The notes under the pieces are model-generated. The model was not told the origin of the DNA and did not search any database. It saw only the letters and a program-made list of their open reading frames with translations. From Narthecium ossifragum (lineage: Eukaryota; Streptophyta; Magnoliopsida; Dioscoreales; Nartheciaceae), in contig OY986972.1 of the NCBI GenBank assembly GCA_963920575.1, positions 5,659,115-5,723,114 of the forward strand: a stretch of 64,000 nt of DNA, in the 5' to 3' direction. The position numbers and the translations under genes were made by a program. Each line of letters opens with the position of its first letter. The stretch's first letter is position 1. This document shows positions 22,766 to 35,100 of this stretch, piece by piece.

Positions 22766-22902
22766 TCACTGCTGACGCAATCGGCGGCAAAGAAGAGCTC
22801 GTCGGCTGGGACAACTCGATGGTGTTCCTTAGTTATGGGAGTCGCACAGCCATGGAGATGGCTCAGATGAAGGAGATGGCGTTGGGATTGGAGTTGAGTG
22901 GT
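22766..22902 (+). pseudogene. UGT fragment, N-terminal piece (captured)
   Basis: The plus frame reads MVFLSYGSRTAMEMAQMKEM followed by ALGLELSG. This is the family motif VVFVSFGSRTA---Q--E---GLE-SG that precedes the PSPG box in plant UDP-sugar glycosyltransferases. The next expected motif, FLWVVK, is missing because the MITE begins here. The coding continues at about 24000 (SKIVDRDED). Confidence 0.7.
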
Positions 22903-23995
22903 TGGGCACGTTTGGCAATGGGGGTAAGAATTGGGGTTAAGGGGGTTAGGGGGCCCCCTTAACCCCATTCTTATCCCCTGACGCTATGGGGTTAAGAAAG
23001 GTTAAACCTAAAAATGGGGTTAAGTTTCTCTCTCACATTTACACCCATCACGTATATTCTAATATTATTTTGATGATGCCAATATATAAATAATGATAAA
23101 ATAATATATTTTTTACATAATGTGGACCAATCATGGTATAACACGTGGCATGTGGGACCCACATATATTAATATTTTATTATAATAATATGTTATTTATA
23201 TTATTTAATAAACTACGCATAGGAATTTTTTTTTACGCCCTTAGACTTTTTTATGCACTTCGAAAAATACATGCAAATATTTTTATGATGGTATAAAAAT
23301 GTTTAAGTGTGTAGTAACATTTTTTGTGCGTACTTGTTTTTCTACGTGCAAATATTTTTGTGAGCCCATAAACATTTTTGTATGTGTTTTTATAAATGTA
23401 TAAAAACTTTAATTTTATATTATTTTTTTGATCCCATAAACATTATTTTATTTTATATTATTTTAATAATAAATATTAAATTATTATTATTATATTAATA
23501 TAAGTGGGTACGTATGTGGATGCATTGATGTGTACAAATATTATTTTAATAATAAATATTAAAAATTATTATTTTATTAATATAATTGGGTCCGCATGGG
23601 TATGCATTGATGCAATATTATATATTTTATATACTTCACGTAGAAACATTTGAATTAACTTAATAATTAATTCAAATATTATAATCTTAACACAATAGCT
23701 TACCCACTATTATAATATTATATATTTTATAAACTTTACGTAGATATATTTGAATTAATTTAATAATTAATTCATATATTATAATCTTAACTCATTAGCT
23801 TATCCACTATTATAATATAATATATTTTATACACTTTACAATTCTTATCCTTATCCCAAGCTTAACTCACTAACTTATCCTTTTTGAGCCAAACGTCAAA
23901 AGTGAGTTAAGTTTATCCCCATTTCTTATCTCACATTTTTATCCCTAATCCCCTTAACTCTATTCCCCCCTCGACTCCGAACCAAACGGCTAAAG
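22903..23995. mobile_element. MITE nested in the Pack-MULE
   Basis: The segment splits the captured glycosyltransferase. Its ends are loosely inverted: left ggcacgtttggcaatggggg, right (reverse complement) tagccgtttggttcggagt. Its left end holds a hairpin (22915-22985) built on ggggttaaggggg and its complement. The centre is strongly AT-rich. Exact borders and duplication are not resolved. Confidence 0.5.
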
Positions 23996-24014
23996 AGCAA
24001 GATAGTGGATAGAG

Positions 24015-24462
24015 ACGAAGATGGTAGCAGAGGAGCTGCTAGGAGAAGGGTACTTGGAGAGGGTGAAGGATAGGATTCGTGACGAACCGATGGGTGGATA
24101 AGATTCAAGAGGCGGTGCTGAAGCACAGGGCTACAGGGGGGTTCATCGGCCATTGTGGGTGGAACTCGACAATGGAGGCGGTGATGCACGGCGTGCCTGT
24201 GCTCGGCTGGCCGCATGCCGGGGACCAACTAATGAATGCCATACTGATGGAGTGGCTTGGGATCAGTTTGTGGGTGAGGGAGTGGGGATGGGCTAGGAAG
24301 GCAAAGGTGGTGCGCGCCGACGCCATCGCCGTGCAGGTTCAGAAGCTCATGGGTGACGAACGGCTACGCGAGGCTGCCGCCCGCATCAGCCGAGAGGGTG
24401 CCGCCGCCGTTGCGTGGGTGGGAGCTTGGATAGGAATTATAAGAAGTTCATCAGTAGCCTAG
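24015..24462 (+). pseudogene. UGT708-like glycosyltransferase fragment with PSPG box
   Basis: A first piece reads [15 protein letters not shown]. After a frameshift near 24075 it continues [47 protein letters not shown], and VREWGW. HCGWNS and the DQ pair are the sugar-donor contacts of the PSPG box. The VREWGW stretch resembles UGT708-type C-glycosyltransferases. It is about one third of a normal 470-residue enzyme, has a frameshift and lacks the acceptor-binding lobe. The exon pieces are captured host sequence in a Pack-MULE, so it is very unlikely to be a working enzyme. Confidence 0.85.
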
Positions 24463-24539
24463 GCGTGTGATAGTGCATGGGAGCAGTTCGATCTTCTGAT
24501 GACTTATAGATATCCTCAGTAGCATCGGGACATGTCCCA

Positions 24540-24990
24540 CCGCCAGACCAGCATCACCATCCACTAGGTCACCGTCGTGTCGAGCTTTGCCAGCATGCAC
24601 TAGGACGTCTGCAACGACGCAGCCAACGTCCGGGTCCGGGCGTCCCTCGTCCTGACCCCCTTTCACAAGTACCGGTGCATCGACGGGAAGGAGGGCCACC
24701 GTGCCGTCAATGAGAAGCTCCTCCGACACACCCCCTTTCACAAGTACTAGCGCATCTCCGCCCCTTCGCCGCCGACGATCTCCCCCGACGCCGGTGACCT
24801 CCATCTGAGCTCGACCGTCGCCGAGACCCTCCGCCTCCTTCGGATCCCGCACTCCGCCGCCCCAACTTCCCCTGCGGCACTCCCTCGCCCGACGATCTCT
24901 CCGTCACCGCCAACCCCGACTGCGAGCTCCACCGCCCGAGCTCCCTCCACTTCCCCCGGATCCAGCACACACCGCGGAGGTTGGCATGGC
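24540..24990. other. GC-rich cargo of the Pack-MULE, unidentified
   Basis: A GC-rich coding-like stretch bounded by the UGT piece and the right terminal repeat. The plus frame includes SLVLTPFHKYRCIDGKEGHR but has several stops. The word ccccctttcacaagtac occurs twice (about 24656 and 24728). It may be a second captured gene fragment; no family was recognised. Confidence 0.45.
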
Positions 24991-25080
24991 GACCGCGAGC
25001 TTTATCACGTTTTAAAATATAAAAAACAAATTGACATTTTCAAACTAGAGGGGAGTAAAATGTTATTAACCCTTAAATCT

Positions 25081-25845
25081 AGCTATTCTAAATCATTGAA
25101 GAAACAATAACCAAAATACCATTGAGTGATTAATTTGTTTTTATTTGGTCATTTAGTTTATTTTGGTTCAAACTCAAAATAGATTGGAATAAGATTCAAT
25201 AGGAATATTTATTCCATTTAATGTGCTTTCTAACAAAATATTGTAAAAACTCTTTTTGTTGGTGAAAAATACAAACATCAATGATCGTAGATATTTTGCA
25301 CACACCAAAATTAAAAATTAAAAAAAATAACTTTCAAAGGAAAAAAACTCAAAAGCCGGAGGTAATTGGCACAACATTTTTTTGTAAAAAGTAAATCCAA
25401 ATTTTCCTTGTCGGTGAAAAAAAAGCTCCTTGATTCCCCAAGTTGCAACAGCGGATCCGCAGCCCCTTTAGGGCTTAAGATCCAATAACATGATTTTGCT
25501 GGTTTCAAAGAATTGATCCAATACTCGAGTATTGACATTTTATCATCACCATGAGATTTATGATAAATAGAAAACATAATACATATTCTAGTCTTCACAT
25601 GAATAACTTCAATGTGTCTGATTTCAGCAGTAACAATTCCTCTTGAAACAAGTACTTCGTGGGACAAAAATAACTTAAGAAAACATACATGTCCACCTGC
25701 ATTTTATTCACCACAAAAGACCTCTGAGCATCCTGTCATCACCCACTGTATGGTAACCATATCTCAAACCAGGGGTGCAGGCGGAAAGGGTGAGACAGAG
25801 AGCATAAATACCTAAAAATTTTCATGAGTGATGAAAATTGTTGAA
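25081..25845. other. 3' flank of the CCCH gene
   Basis: AT-rich sequence downstream of the CCCH stop codon. It should include the 3' untranslated region (at least the part next to 25846). No other gene was seen. Confidence 0.45.
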
Positions 25846-26193
25846 TTAGTTGGAGAGATCTTGCTGAGATTCTGAAAAGGTTGCAGTATGAGACGGAGAG
25901 TTCTGTGCAGGAGGATCACCATCCAATTCGTCATCCGGTTCCTCAAGCTCATTCTTCGTCTCGGTTTCTAGGGGCTTCTCGGGCAGTGACAAATTTTTAG
26001 AGGGAAAACTTTCTGCTGAAGTCCACAAGGCTTGTGAATTCCTCTGGTCTAGAAATACAGCTGATGATGGATCCGGATAAGAGAGAGCAGAGTGTGTATA
26101 GTTGTAGTATCCCCCCAAAGGGTGATCATATTTGCAATAGGAGCCATATTTGCAAGTTCCATATGTACTGTAAAATGTGCACACGGACTGACC
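25846..26193 (-). CDS. CCCH gene exon 7, finger 5 and stop
   Basis: Starts after CTCGACAG, encodes [20 protein letters not shown], then the acidic serine-rich tail ending ESQQDLSN and TAA (25848-25846). Confidence 0.88.
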   Translation of the reverse strand, partial: GQSVCTFYSTYGTCKYGSYCKYDHPLGGYYNYTHSALSYPDPSSAVFLDQRNSQALWTSAESFPSKNLSLPEKPLETETKNELEEPDDELDGDPPAQNSPSHTATFSESQQDLSN

Positions 26194-29100
26194 CTGTCGA
26201 GAAAGGATACCTCAGTCGGATACTTATAGCCTTGTAACTTAGGAGGAAAGTAGTGAACAATTAATACTAAATATAGCAGTGCAACAAGATCCAACTTACC
26301 GGTCTTAGAGGAAGACCGAGAGGCCCAAGAGTGTAGCTAGATAGTGTGGTATTCCTGTCTTTTGGGTGATGGTACTTGCAAGATGTTCCATATTTACAAC
26401 TCCCAGTTTTGAGATAATATTGACATTCAGGTTGTTCGGGCCTCTCGGGCAAATTCACGGGATTGCTCATGGCCAACTGTAAATAATTCTTGGAGTTGGA
26501 TGTCTGATTGGTATCAGGTGCAGACATGTGGCCAAGAGGACCCTGATTCACAAGGAAATCATCATTAGAGTATGAAAGGAAATTAACAGTTAACAGATAA
26601 ACACCTCTACATAAAACTCCCAAAGGTTAAATATGACGAGATATTATTCACGAAAAGCCAACATGACTTTAAGCCAGAGGAATCACATCCTGCACACAAA
26701 ACTAGCTGAGAAGAACATATTGGCAGATTTACCACATAATGCATGTTTAGCATCATCAGTCATGTATTATGCATTTTGATAATGGTGAATTTCTAGTCTG
26801 CTCTATGAAAATTTGAAAGTTGACATTTTTAGATAACTTGATCTATCTCATTGTATGCCCATTGTGCCTATCCACAAATTTGCACACTGGTTAAAACACC
26901 ATATTTTGTAGCACAGTATAAGCATAATGGTGAGACCATCTAGCACAAACATGAACCCCCATCTAAAGTCCAAAAGTCCACCTATTCCACACTAAAACCA
27001 GGTATTTTAAATTCAAACATATATAAGCACCGGTGGCTGACTGGATACCTAAAAATCTGTGGCGATTAGGCCTTCATTAAACAAGTAATTAGAAAGGAAA
27101 ATTATTACAGATAGAAGCCTCCAGGAATAGAACACAATTGTGATAAGGCCACTAGGTAGCAAATCGTCTCTGGACGATGCCACACAACTTACGCAAAAAC
27201 AATGGTCCTTGAGTTGCTCAAGTGGTAGTAGCTGATGGTGGTCATGGGTTCTAAACTCCAAGCCCCCAAATTTATTGAAATTGTAGACATTCCCCCACCC
27301 CCCACCCACCCACACATCAAAAGCCATGGCAAAAGGCTCAACTAATAAAAAATAAAAAAACTAAACTAAACTTACGCAAAAATAAATAAGAAGAATGACT
27401 AAATGATAGCTGGTATATAATATATAATGTCCTCCCGTTTTTGCCCCACTTATAGATTTTATGTACCGGATTACTACATGATCATACTTCCAACAGAGTC
27501 AACAGTCTAGGAACCTAGCTAGAAGTGATTATTGACCTATAAAGACTCCCATAACACGAGTCCTATTGCCATGACACTTGCCAATCAAAGTTATATAACA
27601 CATGAAATGTGAGGGCAGACAGATCTCCTGAAAGGATCAGCGGCAGAGATTTTCTATAGAGTACTAATGCCATTATGTTGCATGATAGCATCACTTTGAA
27701 ATCTAAGGTGTTAAATTGCAAAGGCAGAAGGATAAGAAAACAATTAGATGCTTATCCTCAGCAGGAACAATGAAATCTAAGTCAGAATTCAAACTTAACT
27801 CCTCATCTGTTTTCTTCAATTTATCATTTGATGATGCTAAATCACAGTTTGCGGGGATTTGATGTTTGTGTGAACAGGGCAAAGGTCACAACACATTTTG
27901 AGGACATGTAGAAGATTGTATCCTACAGTTCATATTCAGAAACATAAAGGACAAACAAGTAACAATAACTGGGAAAGGAATGCTGAGTGTTGAGTAGAAA
28001 GACAATGAGCAATGACTCTAAAGCTTGGGTCTTCAGAACCAACTTGGATGTGACAGAAATTTTCCTTGTGATGTCCTAAACAGAAGATAGATGATGCAAC
28101 CAAAGCCAAAGAAAACAAAAATGACAACAAGCACCACAAGATTATCTTAGTTAGAATCTAAGGACAAAGAATCATCTATATCATGATTATGCAATGGCTA
28201 AGTATACATAAAAGCCTCATATTTCTGCTTCACTAAATTTACCATGACCCATTTAACTCCCAATGGCTCTCTCTTTAAGTCCTTAACTCCATAACACCAG
28301 CATGGACCACGGGATCTGCAGGGCTTTTCTAAACCTGCAGTGCATGCCGTCGTCCCATAGGCACCAGGGCTGGGTGTAGAGACTCAGCCCTTGGTAGATT
28401 GGGATGGCATCCGGAGGCTCCTTTTTCTTTTGGAGACCTCCATAGCCCAGGGTAAGGACCAGTGGACCAATGTGTGAGGTAAGGATTCCACCCAAGGTGG
28501 CGCAGAGGGGGGCTTATGTTGGGCATGGTGTAGTTAGCAGAACTCTATGCTGGCTTCTTCCCGGGATGCTGTGTGGTTACCACAAGCATAACCACCTACA
28601 CAATGAACAAGTTTATCACTTGTTTCTGTGAAAATCTGAATAGGTTTTCATTCCATCAGGATTTCAAATTCTTATCATCCAAGGCTTTGCTCCTTGTAGC
28701 TGCACTCTCATCAACAATATATGTCATTTAAGAATGCAGATATGTTCATTGGTATTGGAGGTTAGAACCTCCATAAACAAGTGAAACAGATAGAAGCTTA
28801 ATACTAAACAAGTTATTAGTCCTTCCACAGCTAATTTCTAGACTTATAACAACATTTCCAAAGACGAGGATGTCAACACAACAATTATGCAGTCTCTCAC
28901 TGAAAAGTACCAGTGTTCCTTTCCAAGATTCAAGCTGGATACTGGCAGTCATATGCACATGAGGACTAAATATGAAGCAAAAAAAACCCTCAAAATCATG
29001 GGCAAACTTCTAGGTACTTATAAAACATAAAACAATAACATTATGCTTTACCTAAACTTGTCTCGGAATCATGAACAGAAGAATGTCTCAAGATTTTTCT

Positions 29101-32100
29101 CTGATAATAAGGGTCGAGTTAGTAAAATTATTGAGGTTTCCATTAAATAAGAGAATTGCTGCACCACATACAACTTTATCCTGTTCCTACAATAAGATAA
29201 CATCTCCCTTATCCTAGACCAAAATCATGAGGAATATGGGGGCACTTGGAAAGACTAAAGCTGAAAATTTGGGATGAATAATTTTAATTTCTGGTCAACA
29301 CATGTGCAATCTTTAAACGGCTGGACATCTTAAACTAACTGCATTGAGGAGTAAACATTTGCATAACATGAGGCACATAAGGTAACACCAAAGATTACCA
29401 TCCAGTGGCACATGTTGTTTTCGTATTGTAGATGATCTAGCTATACACCAATCTTGCCAGATAATGCAAGAACCCTACATGTTGTTTTCCTTTACATTGG
29501 TCATCAGTGAAGACAATTTCATGTTATGTGACCAACATCATGTCACCACAAATTCTACTCTTTCCAGGTGGAACTAAATAGGTGGTTCCTGATTGCACGA
29601 CCTTTATCTGAAAGCAATAACAATGGTCTACTCCTATTTATTAGCTGATAATTACATCTTATACTATGCCCCTACAGCCTACCTAACCAAACTCACCATT
29701 AACAAAGAACGTCTAATGTTAGATTCACGTAAAATTGTACTATGTTTTTTCATTTGCCCCGTAACCATATTGACTAATTCAAGGGTGCATAAAATCTTAA
29801 ATGTATCGACATGTATTTGAAGATAAAAGAGTAAGTACCATGAATTTATCCTGCCAACTTAATTTACTAAGTTGTAGGTATGAAAACATATCATATCAGG
29901 CTCTCTGTTAAAGCAAAAAACACAATTATTGCTGTTCAGAATAAAATTGAAATCAACCTTTTCTTTAACATAGGTGTAACATGTAACTTTCTAAACCAGA
30001 ATACATTATAGATTCAAATTCGAAACAGACGACCGGTGAAGCTCAATTTCAATGCGAGAAAAATTGGGTCTTTTTTTCTGCTCAAATAAACCTATGATTA
30101 TCATGAAGGAGTAACCATAGACTACCAACAAAGAAAGAGCAAAAGACAAGTATTCCAGAATAATGGAGGGCTTAGAATTGCCCTGACAAGTGGTCTTAGC
30201 ATGCCAGTGAGTCCCAAGTGCGCCAAACTGATGCATTTATAACTGACCAGACAATGGATACGACTTGTAACCATTATGATGATGATGACAAAAGCACATG
30301 ATGATTATATCGGATGAACAGATATTTTAGATGCTCTGGCAACTCCAAACACTATGTGCAACTATGATGCTTTTCTTGAAATAAAACAAGTAACTCTTCC
30401 TGACCTGTCACTAGTAGCAGGTTGAAACAGCAAAAATGATAGCAATATGAATGGCATATTGACTCCAGCTTTGAGAAAAAGCTTGCACTACCACTTAACT
30501 GATAGGGTTGTTTGATCTGCTTCTAGATGAAAAAAATATTTATGCAACTTAGCTAGGAGCGGACACTTCTTTCTACACTCGAACTGAAATATTGAAAACT
30601 GAATTGTCCTTGGGATGGGAGCACTTCACGTCTTTTGGTTGAATTATGCATTCAGTCATATGAAAATTCAGCACACTGAGAATGCATCTATATATGTAAA
30701 AACCTTCTGCTGTAGGTGGTGCACCAGCTCTACGTGGATTCCTTTTGTGGGCACATACTCAGATCCACAGGCTTCATAATACTCGTACCACTAGCTTTCA
30801 TCACACACAATTCAGTATATGGGACCATTAACCTAGATAGCTAAACCTTTTTCATGAACTTGCATTTATCAGTTCCTAGGGCTGTTTCTAACCTGCCAAA
30901 ATCCTCTCCTAAAAGAGCTCACTTTTAGAAGGTTCAACATTTTAATGTATAGAGTTTATGATCGGTGAATCTAGAAATCTTATTTCATATGCATTCTTAC
31001 TTGTATTTTGCCACACTTTAGTCATAGAGTAAATCCCTTCATTTTTTACCTTCATAAGCTGTTAACTAATCTTAAGTATGTTCATGGAAATCCAGCCATA
31101 TCAGGTCTAAATGTAATTCTTGAAGAGAGGTCAGCCTTTCTTCCAAATTGGAGAGTGTAAATCTGTCACATAAATCAACATATCAAGAAATACAAACATT
31201 TCCCATCCACTTCAGATGTGTTTTTGCATTTGTCTAGACGCAAGTATTCTGGCCCGCGTCTTGAATGCTTGAGCTGTGGCCTTTTAAGAGTTCTGAGTAG
31301 AAACATGAGCGTCAGAAATTGTAAAATGCAATAAACTATTGCAGTTCTTTTTGCACGGGAGAAGCCTAGCATTCTCTGCGAGTATTGAAACCAAAATAAC
31401 GAAGCCTGTTGGCCCGAACTTTCTCTTCAAGTGAGGACGCCTTCCAAACAAAGCAGGTATTTCCATAAGCATAGTCCATTTTGATCGAAAAACATATGGC
31501 CTGATGGATCTAAATATGTAGGTCGAAAGTGGTTTCGTTATTGGAGAAGAAAGTCAGCTTAAGCACTCTTTAACCACAGATTGGGCCTAAAATGTTAGAA
31601 GGTTGAGCTCTTGATAGAGTTTGGGTGAGAAAAGAGAGAGATGGAGACACCTAGATGTCGCTAGCCCCAACTGTAGCTTTCTCCTTTCTCCATAGTGTCC
31701 CTACCAGGTGGCGATATTCATCTTGTGGAGTAGCCTTGTGGCTGAACCACATCATAAAGTTTGGTGTTTCTATTGCTTGTGCTTCTTCTTGAATCTTGTG
31801 CACCTCCCGGAGTATAGCTTCGGATAAGCACTTTCCTTGCAGACAAAGAATCCAAAGCTAGGATCTTAGGCTCAAATCAAAATGTTTATCGTGAGATCTC
31901 AACAACATGCTTCACAATTGATTCTTCAGTTGGATTCAAAAATTGCTTTGCTTGTGTTTCTCTCAACCAAGTTTTAAGGATCTGCTTTCTCCCCAAAAGT
32001 TCTTAATTTATTGACTAGTGTCAAGGATAACACCTTCATATCCAATTTTTCACTATGTGGTGCATAATTAAATCAGAATTACAGCACATTAATATTCATA

Positions 32101-35100
32101 GAGCATACAGTTAACCATAAGCTTGGATTATTTTTAACCTGAAGCATCACTGTCCAAGTTTAGTATGAACTATGAACAAACTGTCAAAAAACAGAAGTAA
32201 TCAGCCAGGCATGCTATGTCAGTTTGAAGTATGAAAGTTATTGCTTACCGTATAAGTGCTCCAACCCTGTTGCATAGGCATACTGCCTTGAGATGGTGGA
32301 ATAACTACAGGTACGTAAGCTGAGAGCCCTTGCATACGTGGACTGGACATGTAAGGATTTCTTGCTAAAGGCCAAGTTGAAAATCCACTAATTAGAGGCA
32401 GACTTGTAGGTGGTGCTAAAGGTGACCCAGCTGATCCATAGGCTGAGGATCCAGCTACAGGAAACACAGCGCCGAGTGTAGCAGGCTGGGGGTGATGAAA
32501 CTTGCAAGCAATTCCAAATTTACAAGACCCAGTTCTCATGTAATATGGACAAGACTTTTCATCCTGGGAAATTTTAAGAATAGCAATCACTATAACTTGC
32601 TCATTAAAAAGGAAGACTTGATTGATATAAGGATCTGGAGGTCATTATTATGTCAAACAGAAAGTAGGTACCTGACGCATGGGTAGACCCAAAGCATTCA
32701 CCAATACCGGTCGTGCATCAAGCTTATCTCGTGGATGATGATATTTACAAGTTGCTCCAAATTTGCAAGTCCCAGTCTTGAGAAAGTACTGCAAGAATGA
32801 CAGCCACTGTAAAATGCTTACCAAAAATGTTCAAGATTGCTCGTAGATTTGACTAAACACTCTAATATCTGTATATATAATATGATTGATAACATATACT
32901 CTGAAAAGCAAAACAATCGACAACTATATCACTTAGACTGCTGGAAATCTTGTATAATTAAAAAGTTAACCTTTGCTCAAGAAAAGTGCCTTATATTTTC
33001 ATTGAACAATCGCTTCTGTATAGCATCTGGATATTCAATTACATGTAGCCACAGAATGCAACTGCAAAATAGAAAGGATGATATCTACAAACTACTCCCT
33101 CCAAGTAAATGTAGATCCTCCAATATTCATCTCTACCCACCACCAACTCGAGCGAATCTCAAACCCAATCCCTCCTTAAAACCATTTGCTTCTTATCTGC
33201 CTCAACTTCTCCTCTAAACCAAACTTCATCTTTATCTCAACAACTTCCTCTTTCTACTCAACTATCTCCTTCTCAAATTCCAATCTTCCTAGGCATCTCT
33301 ACCTACTACCAACTACAACAAGCCCGAATCTCCTCAAAACAATCTCCTACTTGTCCTACCTCAACTTCTCTTATTTACACTTGAATTTTACCCCAATCAC
33401 TCACAATTACAATTCAACCTCCTTATCCAGCTCCAGCATCCCACCAATTTCTTCTTTTCCGTTAGCTCCACTTTTCAAAAGCCATCTCCCTCCACTCTTT
33501 GGTGGCTGATATTAGTCAGTTCACATAATCCACATTTCATACTTCAACTACATCACCTCCTTCCAGAAAAATCATATGGTAGCCAAAATGTAGATGGCAC
33601 TCTCAGATGTGCTGACTATGAATGGCCTTGCTCTTCATACTTCTTTCTCCACTTTGGAATTCAAGCCAACATGCTACTCTCAAGCTGTTAAGGATGATAC
33701 ATGGCAGCAAGCAATGGCCGATGAATAAACTACTCTCATTACATGTGTGCCTTGGCTGCCATGGTTTACTATGCCAGGACGCATTCTGTATGCCACCCGG
33801 CACATATCGTGCTGGTAAGTGACCGGCATGATACATCAGAAGTATTGTAGAATACCAAGTCGCAGATTATCAGATTCGGATTCAAGTTACCACATCACCG
33901 CACTCAAAACCCCTTAATATTTCTAAATTATAGGGTTAAATATGCTTTAATGCACAATTTTAGAGGTCATTTGAAACCCTATAGTTCAAACGTGTGAATT
34001 AAGGTCACATGACCTCCTCGCTGTCAATGGAGCCAAGGACATCACCTGTCAAGGCCTACATCAACTTTAGGGCCTTAATTGACTGAACCACAGGGCCCAA
34101 GTTGAATGTACCCCAAAACTGAGGGTAGTAAAGCATATTTTACCCTTAATGTTAACCTATCACTTGCAAATTATGTTTCATCCAATGACACAAACAAGTA
34201 TATTTTGACATCTAAATGTGGTTATGCTTTAATCACGCTGGATTAGCTTCTTATATTGAGGTTAGCAGGACAACAAAGATGTTAGTTCACGAAGAATAAG
34301 TAGCTGGTATGCAATTTAACCAAAAAATAACTAAATGGAAGTTATGCAAAACTTCTCTTATAGATGAATTTTAGAGCCACCATTATTGATGTTAGTAATT
34401 CAAACAAGTTGACTCGATGTTGGAGACAAGCCACACTTTTACAAGCAAATAGCCAACTAAACACGACGATGCCCCACCTATATATTATCATATTGCAACG
34501 GAAGAGGAAATAAGAGCAGGATGCTTTTAATACATGATATTAGAATCTTATGGATGAACTCAATTTGGGTACTTGGCAAGTGAGGAATAAAGGTTTAAGG
34601 AAAAACTGAAGGGTAAAATATGTTTTGTTACCTCAATTTCGGGGTAATTCAATTAGGAACCTCTAATTCAAAATGTGTTAATTCAAGCCCTCAAATTTTT
34701 CAAAAATTCCAATTTAGTCATTGGTGGTTGACACTGTCAGCTATCTTAATGGCGAAGAGGTCACATGACACCCTTGCCGTTAAGGGAGCAAACAGCGTCA
34801 GCCATCGAGGCCCACATTGAAATTATTTGAAAAATTAAAGGCCTTAACTAACACATTTGAACTATAATGTGAAAATTGAAATTACCCCTAAAATTGAGGT
34901 TAGTGAAGCATATGTCAGCTTAAGTTATAAAGCATTAAAATCCAACACTAAAGCCTTTGGGTGCAGCATCTTCTCCCCTGACGCCTTGCCGACAACTCTT
35001 GAAACTAGCGCTCCAAATGTCTAACCTGGTGCCTCGCCCCCAAGCCCTCAGCTCATCTTCTCTTCTCTCCCCCTCTCCTCTTCTCCTCTCCGCTTTTCCT

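Larger units (their letters stand above)
22530..25071 (+). mobile_element. Pack-MULE carrying a UGT708-like gene fragment
   Basis: Terminal inverted repeats of about 72-76 bp (22530-22605 and 24999-25071) begin GGGTTAATAACATTTT on both ends. An exact 9-bp duplication TTAAATCTA flanks the element (22521-22529 and 25072-25080), the hallmark of Mutator-like transposition. No transposase is encoded. The cargo includes a UDP-glycosyltransferase fragment in two pieces (22766-22902 and 24015-24462) and an unidentified GC-rich stretch (24540-24990). A MITE of about 1.1 kb has inserted within the glycosyltransferase piece. The element needs a MULE transposase in trans to move. Confidence 0.9.

Noticed and set aside
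24079..24462. An active glycosyltransferase gene
   Set aside because: Only the PSPG part is present, with a frameshift before it, and it lies between Mutator-type terminal repeats.
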